A stretch of DNA of 16,309 bases from JAWLBW01 sp041687475 (GTDB lineage: Bacteria > J088 > JAWLBW01): assembly GCA_041687475.1 (NCBI GenBank), contig JAWLBW010000080.1:1-16309 (forward strand), given 5' to 3'. Numbering within the stretch: the first letter of the stretch is position 1; the number at the start of each line of letters is the position of its first letter. The translations under genes and the position numbers were made by a program. Positions 7,768 to 14,332 of the stretch are shown one piece after another. Below the pieces are notes generated by a model. It saw only the letters and a list, made by a program, of their open reading frames with translations. It was not told the origin of the DNA and made no database searches.

Positions 7768-9174
7768 TCAGTTCGTCTGGCCTGTCAGGCGATTCCACCC
7801 GTTGAGGGCGGCCAGCCGGTAAAGCTCCGAGAGCGTGGGGTAGTTGAATACGTTTTCGATGAAGTACTCGATGGTGCCCCCGAAGGCCAGTACGGCCTGG
7901 CCGGTATGCACGAGCTCGGAAGCGCGTTCGCCGAAGACGTGCACGCCGAGCAGCCGACGGGTCGGCTTTTCGAAAACCAGCTTGAGCATGCCGAACTGGT
8001 CGCCGTTGATCTGCCCCCGGGCCGTTTCGAAGTAATGGGCGATGCCGACCTCGTAGTCGATGCCTTCGTGCCGGGCCTCGTCTTCGCTTTTTCCCACCAT
8101 GCTGATTTCGGGCACGGTGTAAATGCCGTAGGGCAGCACATGCTCGATGCCCGAACCGGGTACGGCTTGATCCAGCGCGTGCAGGGCGGCGAAACGCCCC
8201 TGATCCATGGAGGTCGAGGCCAGCGACGGAAAGCCGATGACGTCGCCCACGGCGTAAATATGGGCCTGGCTGGTGCGGTAATGCTTGTCGACCGTAAGGT
8301 AGCCGCGGGCCGTTGCCGTGAGCCCGGCGTTTTCAATGCCCAGCCCGTCGAGGTTGCCTGCGCGCCCCATGGCGAAGAGCAGCTTTTCCGAGCTGATCTC
8401 GGCGCCGCTGCTGAGCACCGCCGCCGCACGGTTGTCGACCACGTCGATGGAGGTGACGGTTTCATTGAGTCGAAGAATGACGCCCATGCGGCGCAGGTAA
8501 GAAATGAATTCGTCGACAATCTGGCTGTCGGCGAAACGCAGCATGCGATCGCGGCCTTCGATAATGGTTACCGCCACGCCCAGCGCCGCGAACATGGCTG
8601 CGTATTCGGAACCGATGACGCCGCCGCCCACCACGATGAGCGAACGCGGAATACGGTCGAGCTGCAGAATGGTGTCGCTGTCGAGTACGACCGAGCCGTC
8701 GAACGGAACCTCGGGTGGGCGCACCGGGTGGCTGCCGGTGGCGATCACGAAACGCTCGGCCGTGACCCGGAGGGGCCGATTCTCGGAGCTCTGTACCAGC
8801 AGCGAATGCGCGTCGTCGAATGACGCGACGCCCTCGATGAGTTCGACTTCGTTGCGGCTCAGGCGATTGCGCGTGAGGCGGCTTTCGTTCTGAATGACGA
8901 TCCGTTTGCGATACATGAGATCGCCGACGCCTATGCCGTCTTTCAACTGGGCGCGTACGCCGTAGATGGAACGTCGCCGAAGCCGCGATAGGTAAACTGC
9001 GGTTTCGCGCAGGGTCTTGGAGGGAATGGTGCCTGTATGAATGCAGGCGCCGCCGGGCTGTGGGTCGCGTTCGATGACGGCCACCCGCTTACCGAATTTG
9101 GCGGCCGTGATGGCGGCCTGCTCGCCGGCCGGGCCCGAGCCGATGACCGCCAGGTCGTAGTGCTTGGTCTCCAC
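7768..9174 (-). CDS. sthA: Soluble pyridine nucleotide transhydrogenase
   Basis: This 468-residue FAD protein should catalyse NADPH + NAD+ to NADP+ + NADH in the cytoplasm. IGSGPAGEQAA (11-21) is the FAD GxGxxG. GGACIHTGTIPSK (41-53) is the diagnostic SthA site: Cys44 is kept but the second cysteine of the lipoamide-dehydrogenase CxxxxC disulfide is Thr49. VVGGGVIGSEYAA is the NAD(P) Rossmann loop and AVGDVIGFPSLAS the second FAD motif. The frame stays open to an ATG at 9333, but the extra 53 residues are unlike the family. A GTG at 9174 gives a start at METKHYDLAVIG and the usual family length (the E. coli enzyme is 466 residues). A GAAGAG lies upstream, and a promoter candidate at 9232-9260 sits inside the would-be extension. 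It is transcribed towards the TMK-like operon, which has its own promoter. Confidence 0.93.
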   Translation of the reverse strand: METKHYDLAVIGSGPAGEQAAITAAKFGKRVAVIERDPQPGGACIHTGTIPSKTLRETAVYLSRLRRRSIYGVRAQLKDGIGVGDLMYRKRIVIQNESRLTRNRLSRNEVELIEGVASFDDAHSLLVQSSENRPLRVTAERFVIATGSHPVRPPEVPFDGSVVLDSDTILQLDRIPRSLIVVGGGVIGSEYAAMFAALGVAVTIIEGRDRMLRFADSQIVDEFISYLRRMGVILRLNETVTSIDVVDNRAAAVLSSGAEISSEKLLFAMGRAGNLDGLGIENAGLTATARGYLTVDKHYRTSQAHIYAVGDVIGFPSLASTSMDQGRFAALHALDQAVPGSGIEHVLPYGIYTVPEISMVGKSEDEARHEGIDYEVGIAHYFETARGQINGDQFGMLKLVFEKPTRRLLGVHVFGERASELVHTGQAVLAFGGTIEYFIENVFNYPTLSELYRLAALNGWNRLTGQTN

Positions 9175-9231
9175 AATGAGTACGCTCTTCAGAAAACCGG
9201 TCGGCAGAAAAGGTTGCCGTTCCTTGATCAC

Positions 9232-9260
9232 AGTGTAGCGCTTCGGTGGGCGTCTGTCGT
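9232..9260 (-). promoter_or_regulatory. Candidate promoter of sthA
   Basis: On the minus strand ACGACA (9260-9255), a 17-base spacer and TACACT (9237-9232) lie about 58 bases before the GTG at 9174. Both hexamers match the sigma-70 consensus at 4/6. Its position supports the shorter sthA start. Confidence 0.35.
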
Positions 9261-9379
9261 GTCGGAATCGAACGCTCTGCACCGAGTTCGCTGGATGCCC
9301 CAAAGCGCCGGCCCGGTTGTAGCGTCGCGGCATATACCCTTTTCATGTTGCCGGAATGTTACGGGAAAGTTATCCCTGC

Positions 9380-9408
9380 TTGCGGGCGCCGGACAGGCTG
9401 CGTAGAAT
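9380..9408 (+). promoter_or_regulatory. Candidate promoter of the lipoprotein phosphatase
   Basis: TTGCGG (9380-9385), a 17-base spacer and TAGAAT (9403-9408, 5/6 to -10) precede the ATG at 9442. The predicted start of transcription, near 9415, leaves a leader of about 27 bases. Confidence 0.45.
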
Positions 9409-9441
9409 GTAACCGCATTTTTGTATCGTGAGTCGCCACTT

Positions 9442-10650
9442 ATGAAACGTTCCGCTTTTCTGCTTGCCGGCGTGTTGCTGGCCGTGGGCTGCAGTGTCGA
9501 AGACACCCAGCCTCCCATTCCCACGCTCAGCGACGGTCCGGTCACGCCGTACAACGTACGCCTGAGTTTCAACGACGATCCCTCGTCGACGGTTGCCGTG
9601 ATCTGGCAGACCGATGGCGAGGTCGAGGGCGCGGGTGTCGAGTACGGCGCCGGTTCTTCCTACGGTAAGTTTGCCGCCGCAACCCGAAGCTTTACCATCG
9701 AGAACGAACCCGCGCTTGACGGCATCGTCTTTCACGAGGCAACCCTGACCGGGTTGAAGCCCGGCTCGGTGGTGCACTACCGGGTGGGCAGCAAGTCGGG
9801 CGTATCCGAGAACTTCACGGTGGCCACGGCGCCCGCGAGTGAAGAGACGCCTGTCTCGTTCGTGCTGCTGGGCGACTCGCGCAGCGACACCCTGGGCATC
9901 GGCGCCGGTTACCCCGAGCTGAACGCCCAGTTGATGAAGGAAGCGCCGCTGCCCTCGTTCATTCTCGATTCGGGCGACTACACCATGGCCTCGCTTGCCA
10001 ATGAATGGGTCGACTGGCTCGAGGCGGGCAGCGAACTCGGCCCCGTTCTTCCGCGCCTGACTACCTTCGGCAACCATGAAATGTCGGGTAAGCTCTATTA
10101 CTCGCTCATGAATCTGCCCGACGAAAACAGCGAGTCGTGGTATTCGCTGCGCTACGGCGAGCTGCAGATCATCTGTCTCGACACCGGCCTCAGCGGCGAG
10201 AAGGTTACCGAGCAGAAGGCCTGGCTCGAAGAGGTGCTCAAGGACAGCGACGCCAAGTGGAAGGTGGCCTTCTTTCACAAGCCGCCCTACAACGCCGGCA
10301 ACCACACGCACGACGATACCCGCGTCAAGGTGCGCACGCACTGGGTGCCGCTGTTCGAACAGTACGGCGTCGACCTGGTCGTCAGCGGCCACGACCACAA
10401 CTACCAGCGCTTCGGTCACGTGAAGGACGATGCGCGCGCCGCTGCCGGTACCGCGCCCTTCTATCTGATTTCGGGCGGCGCCGGCGCTCCGATGTACGGA
10501 GAAGACCCCGATTCCGAAGACTACCCGCTGATCGAGAAATTCGAGAAGACCGAGCACTACGTGCTGGCCACCCTCGAGGGCAACACGCTTACGCTGGAAG
10601 CGAAACGACTCGACGGCACCATCTTCGATACGGTCACGATTACGAAATAA
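9442..10650 (+). CDS. Purple-acid-phosphatase-like metallophosphoesterase lipoprotein
   Basis: This 402-residue protein begins at the ATG at 9442. A TTG seven codons upstream would spoil the signal peptide. The signal peptide ends LAVGC, with Cys17 lipidated. A fibronectin-like PAP N-terminal domain (about 35-130; LKPGSVVHYRVGS) is followed by the phosphoesterase domain with GDSR (D145), SGDYT (D179, Tyr180, the PAP-type Tyr), GNHE (N211, H212), HKPPY (H279) and GHDHNYQR (H317, H319). The full dinuclear metal site is therefore present. It is a paralogue of the phosphatase at 162-1451, with the same domain order and the C-terminal AKRLDGT motif, but it is anchored by lipid rather than by a C-terminal sorting tail and has the GDY tyrosine that the other lacks. 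It is a single-gene unit with its own promoter and a strong terminator at 10654-10684. Confidence 0.91.
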   Translation: MKRSAFLLAGVLLAVGCSVEDTQPPIPTLSDGPVTPYNVRLSFNDDPSSTVAVIWQTDGEVEGAGVEYGAGSSYGKFAAATRSFTIENEPALDGIVFHEATLTGLKPGSVVHYRVGSKSGVSENFTVATAPASEETPVSFVLLGDSRSDTLGIGAGYPELNAQLMKEAPLPSFILDSGDYTMASLANEWVDWLEAGSELGPVLPRLTTFGNHEMSGKLYYSLMNLPDENSESWYSLRYGELQIICLDTGLSGEKVTEQKAWLEEVLKDSDAKWKVAFFHKPPYNAGNHTHDDTRVKVRTHWVPLFEQYGVDLVVSGHDHNYQRFGHVKDDARAAAGTAPFYLISGGAGAPMYGEDPDSEDYPLIEKFEKTEHYVLATLEGNTLTLEAKRLDGTIFDTVTITK

Positions 10651-10653
10651 GCC

Positions 10654-10684
10654 AAAAAAAAGCGCCCGAAAGGGCGCTTTTTTT
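10654..10684. terminator. Bidirectional Rho-independent terminator
   Basis: An A-tract (10654-10661), a 7-bp stem AGCGCCC/GGGCGCT with a GAAA tetraloop, and a seven-T tract to 10684 make a textbook terminator in both directions. It serves the phosphatase lipoprotein on the plus strand and the convergent ferredoxin-like gene on the minus strand. Confidence 0.93.
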
Positions 10685-10689
10685 GTGGC

Positions 10690-10717
10690 GTGACAGGTGA
10701 CAGGTGAAAGGTGATAC
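10690..10717. repeat. Heptamer tandem array GTGACAG (4 units)
   Basis: Four consecutive 7-bp units read GTGACAG, GTGACAG, GTGAAAG, GTGATAC. The array starts six bases after the terminator T-tract and is intergenic. Confidence 0.85.
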
Positions 10718-10770
10718 GTCGGCGGTTGCCCTTCTCTCAGAGGGTCGCTTGCTGTCCGGGGGCTCCGAGC

Positions 10771-10812
10771 CTCTTACCTCTTACCTATTACCTATTACCT
10801 CTTACTTATCAC
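10771..10812. repeat. Heptamer tandem array CTCTTAC/CTATTAC (6 units)
   Basis: Six 7-bp units read CTCTTAC, CTCTTAC, CTATTAC, CTATTAC, CTCTTAC, TTATCAC. On the opposite strand they read GTGATAA then GTAAGAG/GTAATAG, close to the array at 10690-10717, so the two arrays are imperfect inverted repeats about 53 bp apart. The array contains the stop codon (10802-10804) and last codons of the ferredoxin-like gene. Confidence 0.85.
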
Positions 10813-11176
10813 CACCGTCCGGCCGTACCGCACTTCCCCCATCAGACCTTGCTGCACGTTGCCGCCCCGGCATCAGCAGGCGCTCGACGATGCGGCCGTT
10901 CACGAAATGCTCGCGTACGATTTCGCGGGCGTCTTCGGGGGTGGGTACGGTATACCAGACCCCTTCGGGGTACACGACAACCGCCGGGCCGAATTTGCAG
11001 GCGTCGAGGCAGCCGGCCTTGTTGGCCCGTGACGTTGACTTCAGCCCCTGCTTCTTCAATTCATCCTTGAAAGCTTCGCGCAGGGCCAGGCTGCCCCGTG
11101 CGACGCACGAACCGCGCGGGTCCGATTCGTCACGACTGTTCTCACAGACAAAGATGTGCCAGCTCAGATCGGGCAT
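10802..11176 (-). CDS. Thioredoxin-like [2Fe-2S] ferredoxin domain protein
   Basis: From the ATG at 11176, with GGGGA upstream, this is a 124-residue protein. Four cysteines, Cys11, Cys24, Cys56 and Cys60, follow the spacing C-x12-C-x31-C-x3-C of thioredoxin-fold [2Fe-2S] ferredoxins (the Aquifex Fd / NuoE-like fold). The sequence around them reads HIFVCENSRD, GSCVARGS, GCLDACKFGP and VVVYPEGVWY. It probably carries electrons in the cytoplasm; the partner enzyme is not visible here. The last about 20 residues (QRAARSDGGSAVRPDGGDK) are low-complexity, and the stop codon falls inside a heptamer repeat array, so the C-terminal tail may have been altered by repeat growth. The frame stays open further upstream, but that region has no ferredoxin similarity. 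Confidence 0.87.
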   Translation of the reverse strand: MPDLSWHIFVCENSRDESDPRGSCVARGSLALREAFKDELKKQGLKSTSRANKAGCLDACKFGPAVVVYPEGVWYTVPTPEDAREIVREHFVNGRIVERLLMPGRQRAARSDGGSAVRPDGGDK

Positions 11177-11468
11177 AACGCTTTTCCCCGGAAAGATTGG
11201 TGCAGTGGAAGAGGATAGTGTAGCAGCCGCAGCGACGCGGCGGCCATGTCGGCGTGGCCGACTTACCGTCTTTCCGGTTCGAGCGCAACCCCCTGTTTGA
11301 ATACCGGATCGCCGCTCTTCAGGCGAGCGCCCCCCTGTGGTGCAATGGACGAAGAGAGACCGCCGCAAGGTCTCCTTGTACGCACGACCCCATCGGAAGC
11401 GCGCCGATTGGGCGCATTTCGACGTTTCGGGCCGTGCAGAAGCGAAACCTGGGAGAGAGGTATACGAA
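11177..11468. other. Intergenic region with three small hairpins, no gene
   Basis: No convincing coding sequence was found in these 292 bases. Three inverted repeats are visible. GTCGGC/GCCGAC with a GTG loop lies at 11248-11262. A 9-bp stem with one bulge (AAGAGAGACC against GGTCTCCTT) lies at 11352-11377. GCGCC/GGCGC lies at 11401-11415. They lie upstream of the small lipoprotein and could be part of its leader. A TACACT on the minus strand near 11217 could be the -10 of the ferredoxin-like gene. Confidence 0.4.
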
Positions 11469-11651
11469 ATGAAGACTGGACTTCTTGCGCTCCTGGCTGC
11501 GTTCATGCTGGTGCTGCCGGGCTGTGAACGCCGTGAAGAACCCGCCGAAGGCCTGCAGGAACAGACCGAAGAATTCGGTGAAGACATTGAACAGGGCACC
11601 GAAGACGTCGGTGAAGGTTTCGAAGAAGGTACCGAAGACATCGGCGAGTAA
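11469..11651 (+). CDS. Small entericidin-like lipoprotein with 11-residue repeats
   Basis: This 60-residue protein has a strong RBS (AGAGAGG at 11454-11460), a lipoprotein signal peptide ending LPGC with Cys19 lipidated, and a very acidic mature part of 42 residues. The mature part holds a repeat of eleven residues: TEEFGEDIEQG, TEDVGEGFEEG, then a partial TEDIGE. The corresponding 33-bp units are recognisable in the DNA. The GxGEDI-x-xG pattern resembles entericidin A/B antidote and toxin lipoproteins, though those are less acidic. The 11-residue period fits an amphipathic helix. A strong terminator directly follows, so it is monocistronic. The coding call is secure from RBS, lipobox and terminator; the function is not known. 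Confidence 0.82.
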   Translation: MKTGLLALLAAFMLVLPGCERREEPAEGLQEQTEEFGEDIEQGTEDVGEGFEEGTEDIGE

Positions 11652-11675
11652 GCCGACCATTCCCTGTCGTGACAC

Positions 11676-11710
11676 GGGCGGCCCCGACTACGGTCGGGCC
11701 GCCCTTTTTT
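11676..11710 (+). terminator. Rho-independent terminator of the small lipoprotein gene
   Basis: GGGCGGCCCCGAC (11676-11688) pairs with GTCGGGCCGCCC (11693-11704) with one bulged C and a TACG loop, followed by six Ts at 11705-11710. It begins 25 bases after the lipoprotein stop. Confidence 0.93.
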
Positions 11711-11737
11711 CCACCAGCCGAGCCTTGTGCGACGAAT

Positions 11738-11770
11738 CCACAATTCAATCCGCAATTTGTCCTCAATTCA
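11738..11770. repeat. Three degenerate 10-mers CCNCAATTYR
   Basis: CCACAATTCA (11738-11747), CCGCAATTTG (11750-11759) and CCTCAATTCA (11761-11770) recur at 11-12 bp spacing. The middle copy is repeated exactly at 11868-11877, at the edge of the TGCGATC array. Confidence 0.7.
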
Positions 11771-11867
11771 CAAGCCGGGGTCATAGGAATTTCGTCTGGC
11801 GACCGACGTCGCAGGACGCCATCGTATATGGCTGCCGCCATCGGTATTATGGGCCCGCCGTCTTCCT
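11771..11867. other. Intergenic stretch without a recognised gene
   Basis: The space from 11652 to 11954 (303 bases) between the small lipoprotein and the peroxiredoxin contains the terminator and repeats listed separately. In this central part no RBS-led reading frame, tRNA or further strong hairpin was recognised. Confidence 0.5.
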
Positions 11868-11875
11868 CCGCAATT

Positions 11876-11903
11876 TGCGATCTGCGATCTGGGATCTGCG
11901 ATC
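11876..11903. repeat. Heptamer tandem array TGCGATC (4 units)
   Basis: Four 7-bp units read TGCGATC, TGCGATC, TGGGATC, TGCGATC, about 50 bp upstream of the peroxiredoxin start. The unit sequence differs from the other arrays in the window but the 7-bp period is the same. Confidence 0.85.
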
Positions 11904-11942
11904 GGATAGTCCGAAACCCCTTCCCCCCGTAGCCGGCCGTGC

Positions 11943-11948
11943 TAACAT
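11943..11948 (+). promoter_or_regulatory. Candidate -10 element for a leaderless peroxiredoxin mRNA
   Basis: TAACAT ends 6 bases before the ATG at 11955, so a transcript starting about 7 bases downstream would begin at the A of the start codon. No Shine-Dalgarno precedes this ATG. The -35 region is poor. Confidence 0.3.
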
Positions 11949-11954
11949 GTACCC

Positions 11955-12428
11955 ATGTCTGATGATGTGACTGGGAAGCCGCTGCCGTCGGTAGCGCTCG
12001 AATCGACCGAAGGCCGCACGGTTCAACTGCCCGACGACCTGAAGGGTAAGTGGACGGTGCTCTATACCTACCCGAAAGACGACACGCCGGGTTGTACGAA
12101 AGAGGCATGCTCCTTTCGCGACAACAAGGAGCAGTTCGACAAGGCGGGCGTTCGTCTCTACGGAGTCAGCCTCGACGACCTTGACTCGCATCGTGCGTTC
12201 GTCGAGAAGTACGGAATCAACTTTCCCCTGTTGGCCGATACGGAGCACCGCCTGACCGAGGCGCTGGGTTCGTACGGCGACCAGGAGTGGCAGGGGCAGG
12301 TGTTCAAGGGCGTTTCACGCGACACCTTTCTCGTCGATCCCGATGGTGTCGTGCGCGCGGCCTGGCGCAAGGTCAACCCCATCAACACCATGCACGAAGC
12401 CTGGGAAGAGTTACAGCGGCACTTGTAG
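11955..12428 (+). CDS. bcp: PrxQ/BCP-type peroxiredoxin, CxxxxC form
   Basis: This 157-residue thioredoxin-fold enzyme reduces H2O2 and organic hydroperoxides in the cytoplasm with thioredoxin-type donors. The active site YPKDDTPGCTKEACSFRD contains the peroxidatic Cys47 in PxxxTPxC form, and Cys52 five residues on as the resolving cysteine, the common atypical 2-Cys PrxQ layout. GVSLDDLDSHRAFVEKY and FPLLAD complete the family pattern. The length is normal. No SD precedes the ATG, which may be leaderless. A PEGA-domain outer-membrane protein follows after 14 bp, so the two are probably co-transcribed. A second PrxQ with a different resolving-cysteine position is at 14476-14937. Confidence 0.94.
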   Translation: MSDDVTGKPLPSVALESTEGRTVQLPDDLKGKWTVLYTYPKDDTPGCTKEACSFRDNKEQFDKAGVRLYGVSLDDLDSHRAFVEKYGINFPLLADTEHRLTEALGSYGDQEWQGQVFKGVSRDTFLVDPDGVVRAAWRKVNPINTMHEAWEELQRHL

Positions 12429-12442
12429 AAGGAGTCGGGTCG

Positions 12443-13225
12443 ATGCGTTGGCGGTATCTTGCGGTAGCGGTATTGTTCCTCTTACTCCCGGTTATTCCGG
12501 CCCAGGCGCAGCAGGCAGGCGATACGGGAGTCACGGTCGTGATTACATCGGACCTGCCCGATGCCGAGGCCTGGGTCGACGGCGTTCTCGTCGGGCTTAC
12601 ACCGGCCCGCTTGACGAACGTGAAGCCCGGTGTCTACGTGGCCGAGGTGCGCGCCCGGGGCCGCATGGGCACGCGAAATTTCGAAGTGCGCGACCGCAAC
12701 CGCAGACTACACGTTCCCCTGAATAGCTATGCGAATCCGCTGGCCTTCGGGGTCGAGGGCACGCTCGGGTTCCGCGGCAGCGACGCCCTTCTCGGTACGG
12801 GTATCGTCTTCGCCTATCATGAGCCGCAGCATGAGTTCGGACTCGTGGTCGACTGGTTCGACCTGCGGGGAAGGGCAGACCTGCTCTTTCAAGGGCTGAT
12901 GGCCCGTCTTGAGTATGCCTTTGTTCCCTTTACCTTTGCCGGCGGCGGCGACGCCCTGATCATGCCGCTCAAGGCCCGGGGGCGCATATCGGTGGCGCAG
13001 ACAACCTCGCTCGTCAGCTATGAACAGGAGCGGGCCGAGGGCTCGGTTGCCGGTCTCGGTCTCGGCGGGGGCATTGCGGCCGAGCTTCAATACGGTCGCT
13101 TCGGCGTCGAACCCGGCTTCTATTATGACTGGTACGCCCGGCGGGAAGTAAGCGTGGGGGGAACCGAGCTGACGCCGCCCCTCGACAACGGCGGCTTCAA
13201 CCTGCGCCTCAAATTGTACTTCTGA
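12443..13225 (+). CDS. PEGA-domain outer-membrane protein
   Basis: This 260-residue protein starts at the ATG at 12443 with AAGGAG eight bases upstream; the frame is open further upstream but only inside the peroxiredoxin gene. A signal peptide at 1-22 ends AQA. Residues about 30-85 form a PEGA domain (VVITSDLPDAEAWVDGVLVG, then TPARLTNVKPGVYVAEVRARG), a short beta-rich surface or glycan-associated module. Residues about 97-260 are rich in alternating hydrophobic strands and end LRLKLYF, with the terminal Phe of an outer-membrane beta-barrel signal. It follows the peroxiredoxin by 14 bp. The architecture is clear, the role is not. It converges on the Rieske gene without an obvious terminator; short imperfect repeats of TCTACTTCCG and TCGGCTCTAC lie in the 46-bp gap. 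Confidence 0.82.
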   Translation: MRWRYLAVAVLFLLLPVIPAQAQQAGDTGVTVVITSDLPDAEAWVDGVLVGLTPARLTNVKPGVYVAEVRARGRMGTRNFEVRDRNRRLHVPLNSYANPLAFGVEGTLGFRGSDALLGTGIVFAYHEPQHEFGLVVDWFDLRGRADLLFQGLMARLEYAFVPFTFAGGGDALIMPLKARGRISVAQTTSLVSYEQERAEGSVAGLGLGGGIAAELQYGRFGVEPGFYYDWYARREVSVGGTELTPPLDNGGFNLRLKLYF

Positions 13226-13271
13226 TCGTCGGCTCTACTTCCGGTATCGGCTCTACATCTGAGCGGAGATT

Positions 13272-13622
13272 CTACTTCCGAACGTCGGTCGGCAGACCGA
13301 CCAGCACGCGCATGCCTTCGATACGGGCCGGATAGGTGCAGGCCCGGTAATCGGGGTCGCTCTCGGCCTCGCCGGTTTCGAGGGAAAAGGCCCAGAAGTG
13401 CATGGGGCACACCACCACGGGGGTACCGCCTTCCACATGCGTAGCGCCCACGGAAAGCAGCGAGCCTGCGTGGGGGCAGAGATCGCGCAGGGCGTAGATC
13501 TTTCCCCCTGCGGGGAAGAGGGCGACACGCTCATCGCCCACCTTCCGTGAGATGCCCGTGCCCTCGACCAGCTCGGTCACGTCGGCGACGTCGTGCCAGA
13601 TCAGAGTTCGCGCAGTTTCCAC
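13272..13622 (-). CDS. Rieske [2Fe-2S] ferredoxin
   Basis: This 116-residue small Rieske protein resembles NirD and dioxygenase ferredoxins. The cluster ligands are Cys49 and His51 in CPHAGSLL and Cys72 and His75 in CPMHFWAF. There is no signal peptide, so it is cytoplasmic. It lacks the disulfide cysteines of bc1-type Rieske proteins, as expected for soluble ferredoxins. The start is a GTG at 13622, overlapping the end of the methyltransferase gene by 22 bp, with GGCGTGAG upstream. The overlap implies co-transcription and coupling. No dioxygenase or nitrite reductase subunit is nearby, so the electron acceptor is unknown. Confidence 0.9.
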   Translation of the reverse strand: METARTLIWHDVADVTELVEGTGISRKVGDERVALFPAGGKIYALRDLCPHAGSLLSVGATHVEGGTPVVVCPMHFWAFSLETGEAESDPDYRACTYPARIEGMRVLVGLPTDVRK

Positions 13623-14236
13623 GTGACGCTCACGCCGTCGCGAAGGGGAAGGATGGTCGTGTGGCCGTCGGGCAGGGCCAGCAGGGCGTCGGTAAACCGG
13701 CGAATTCCCTCGGTGGCCGGGCTCTTGTCGCCGGTAATCACTTTACCGCTCCACAACACGTTGTCGGCAATGAGCAGACCGCCCTTACGAATGCGCGGCC
13801 ACGCCATGGCGAGCGCGTCGGCGTAGCGCTCCTTGTCGTGGTCGAGAAAGACGACGTCCCACTCGCCTTCGTGGTTGCCGAAGGTGTCGAGGGCGTCGCC
13901 CACCTCGAAGATGACGCGGTCGTGCAGGCGGGCGCGGGTCAGGTAGTCCTGGGCGTCGCGGCTGCGATCGGCCGACGTATCGGTATGAATGATGTGACCG
14001 TTGTGACCGGCGGCGCGGGCGAACCAGAAGGTCGAATACCCGAAGCCCGACCCGAACTCGAAAATGCGACGGGCGTAGGTCATGCGGGTAAGCACGTCGA
14101 GGGTGCGGCCGACGGCGGCGCCGACGATGGGAAAGTCTTCGTCGTAGCCACGCTTTTCCATTTCGGCGAGCACCGGATCGTTATCGGCGAGGCGATCGTG
14201 CAGATAGTCTTCAATGTTCGGATTGACGATTTCCAT
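13601..14236 (-). CDS. Class I SAM-dependent O-methyltransferase (CCoAOMT-like)
   Basis: This 211-residue Rossmann-fold methyltransferase has the SAM-binding motif I FEFGSGFGYSTFWFA (59-73), HIIHTDTS (81-88) as motif II, and the metal-ligand region VVFLDHDKERY (Asp132) with ADNVLWSGKV (Asp158, Asn159). These are typical of Mg2+-dependent caffeoyl-CoA/catechol O-methyltransferase relatives (Methyltransf_3/24). The start ATG at 14236 has AAAGG nine bases upstream. It is first in an operon with the overlapping Rieske ferredoxin gene. The substrate is probably a catechol or other vicinal-oxygen compound, which is inferred from the family. The upstream region is filled with repeats. Confidence 0.88.
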   Translation of the reverse strand: MEIVNPNIEDYLHDRLADNDPVLAEMEKRGYDEDFPIVGAAVGRTLDVLTRMTYARRIFEFGSGFGYSTFWFARAAGHNGHIIHTDTSADRSRDAQDYLTRARLHDRVIFEVGDALDTFGNHEGEWDVVFLDHDKERYADALAMAWPRIRKGGLLIADNVLWSGKVITGDKSPATEGIRRFTDALLALPDGHTTILPLRDGVSVTWKLREL

Positions 14237-14292
14237 GAACGTAAACCTTTCGACAAATCAACATTGTAACCGATTCCGGCCTGCGGCCGGCC

Positions 14293-14320
14293 GTAATCCA
14301 TAATCCACAATCCCAAATCC
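14293..14320. repeat. Heptamer tandem array ATAATCC (4 units)
   Basis: Four 7-bp units read GTAATCC, ATAATCC, ACAATCC, CAAATCC, with a further partial ATAAAGG. The array lies in the divergent space between the methyltransferase and the second peroxiredoxin. Confidence 0.85.
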
Positions 14321-14332
14321 ATAAAGGGGAAG

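Noticed and set aside
9175..9333. N-terminal extension of the transhydrogenase to the ATG at 9333
   Set aside because: The extra residues do not resemble the family, and a candidate promoter lies inside; the GTG at 9174 gives the normal length.
10690..10812. CRISPR array
   Set aside because: Units are 7 bp with no spacers, and no cas genes are present.
11270..11300. GGTTCGAG as a tRNA T-arm
   Set aside because: The flanking bases do not form the T stem, and no acceptor or anticodon arm can be built around it.
11177..11755. Upstream extension of the ferredoxin-like frame on the minus strand
   Set aside because: It would cross the small lipoprotein and its terminator; the ATG at 11176 gives a protein of ordinary size for the fold.
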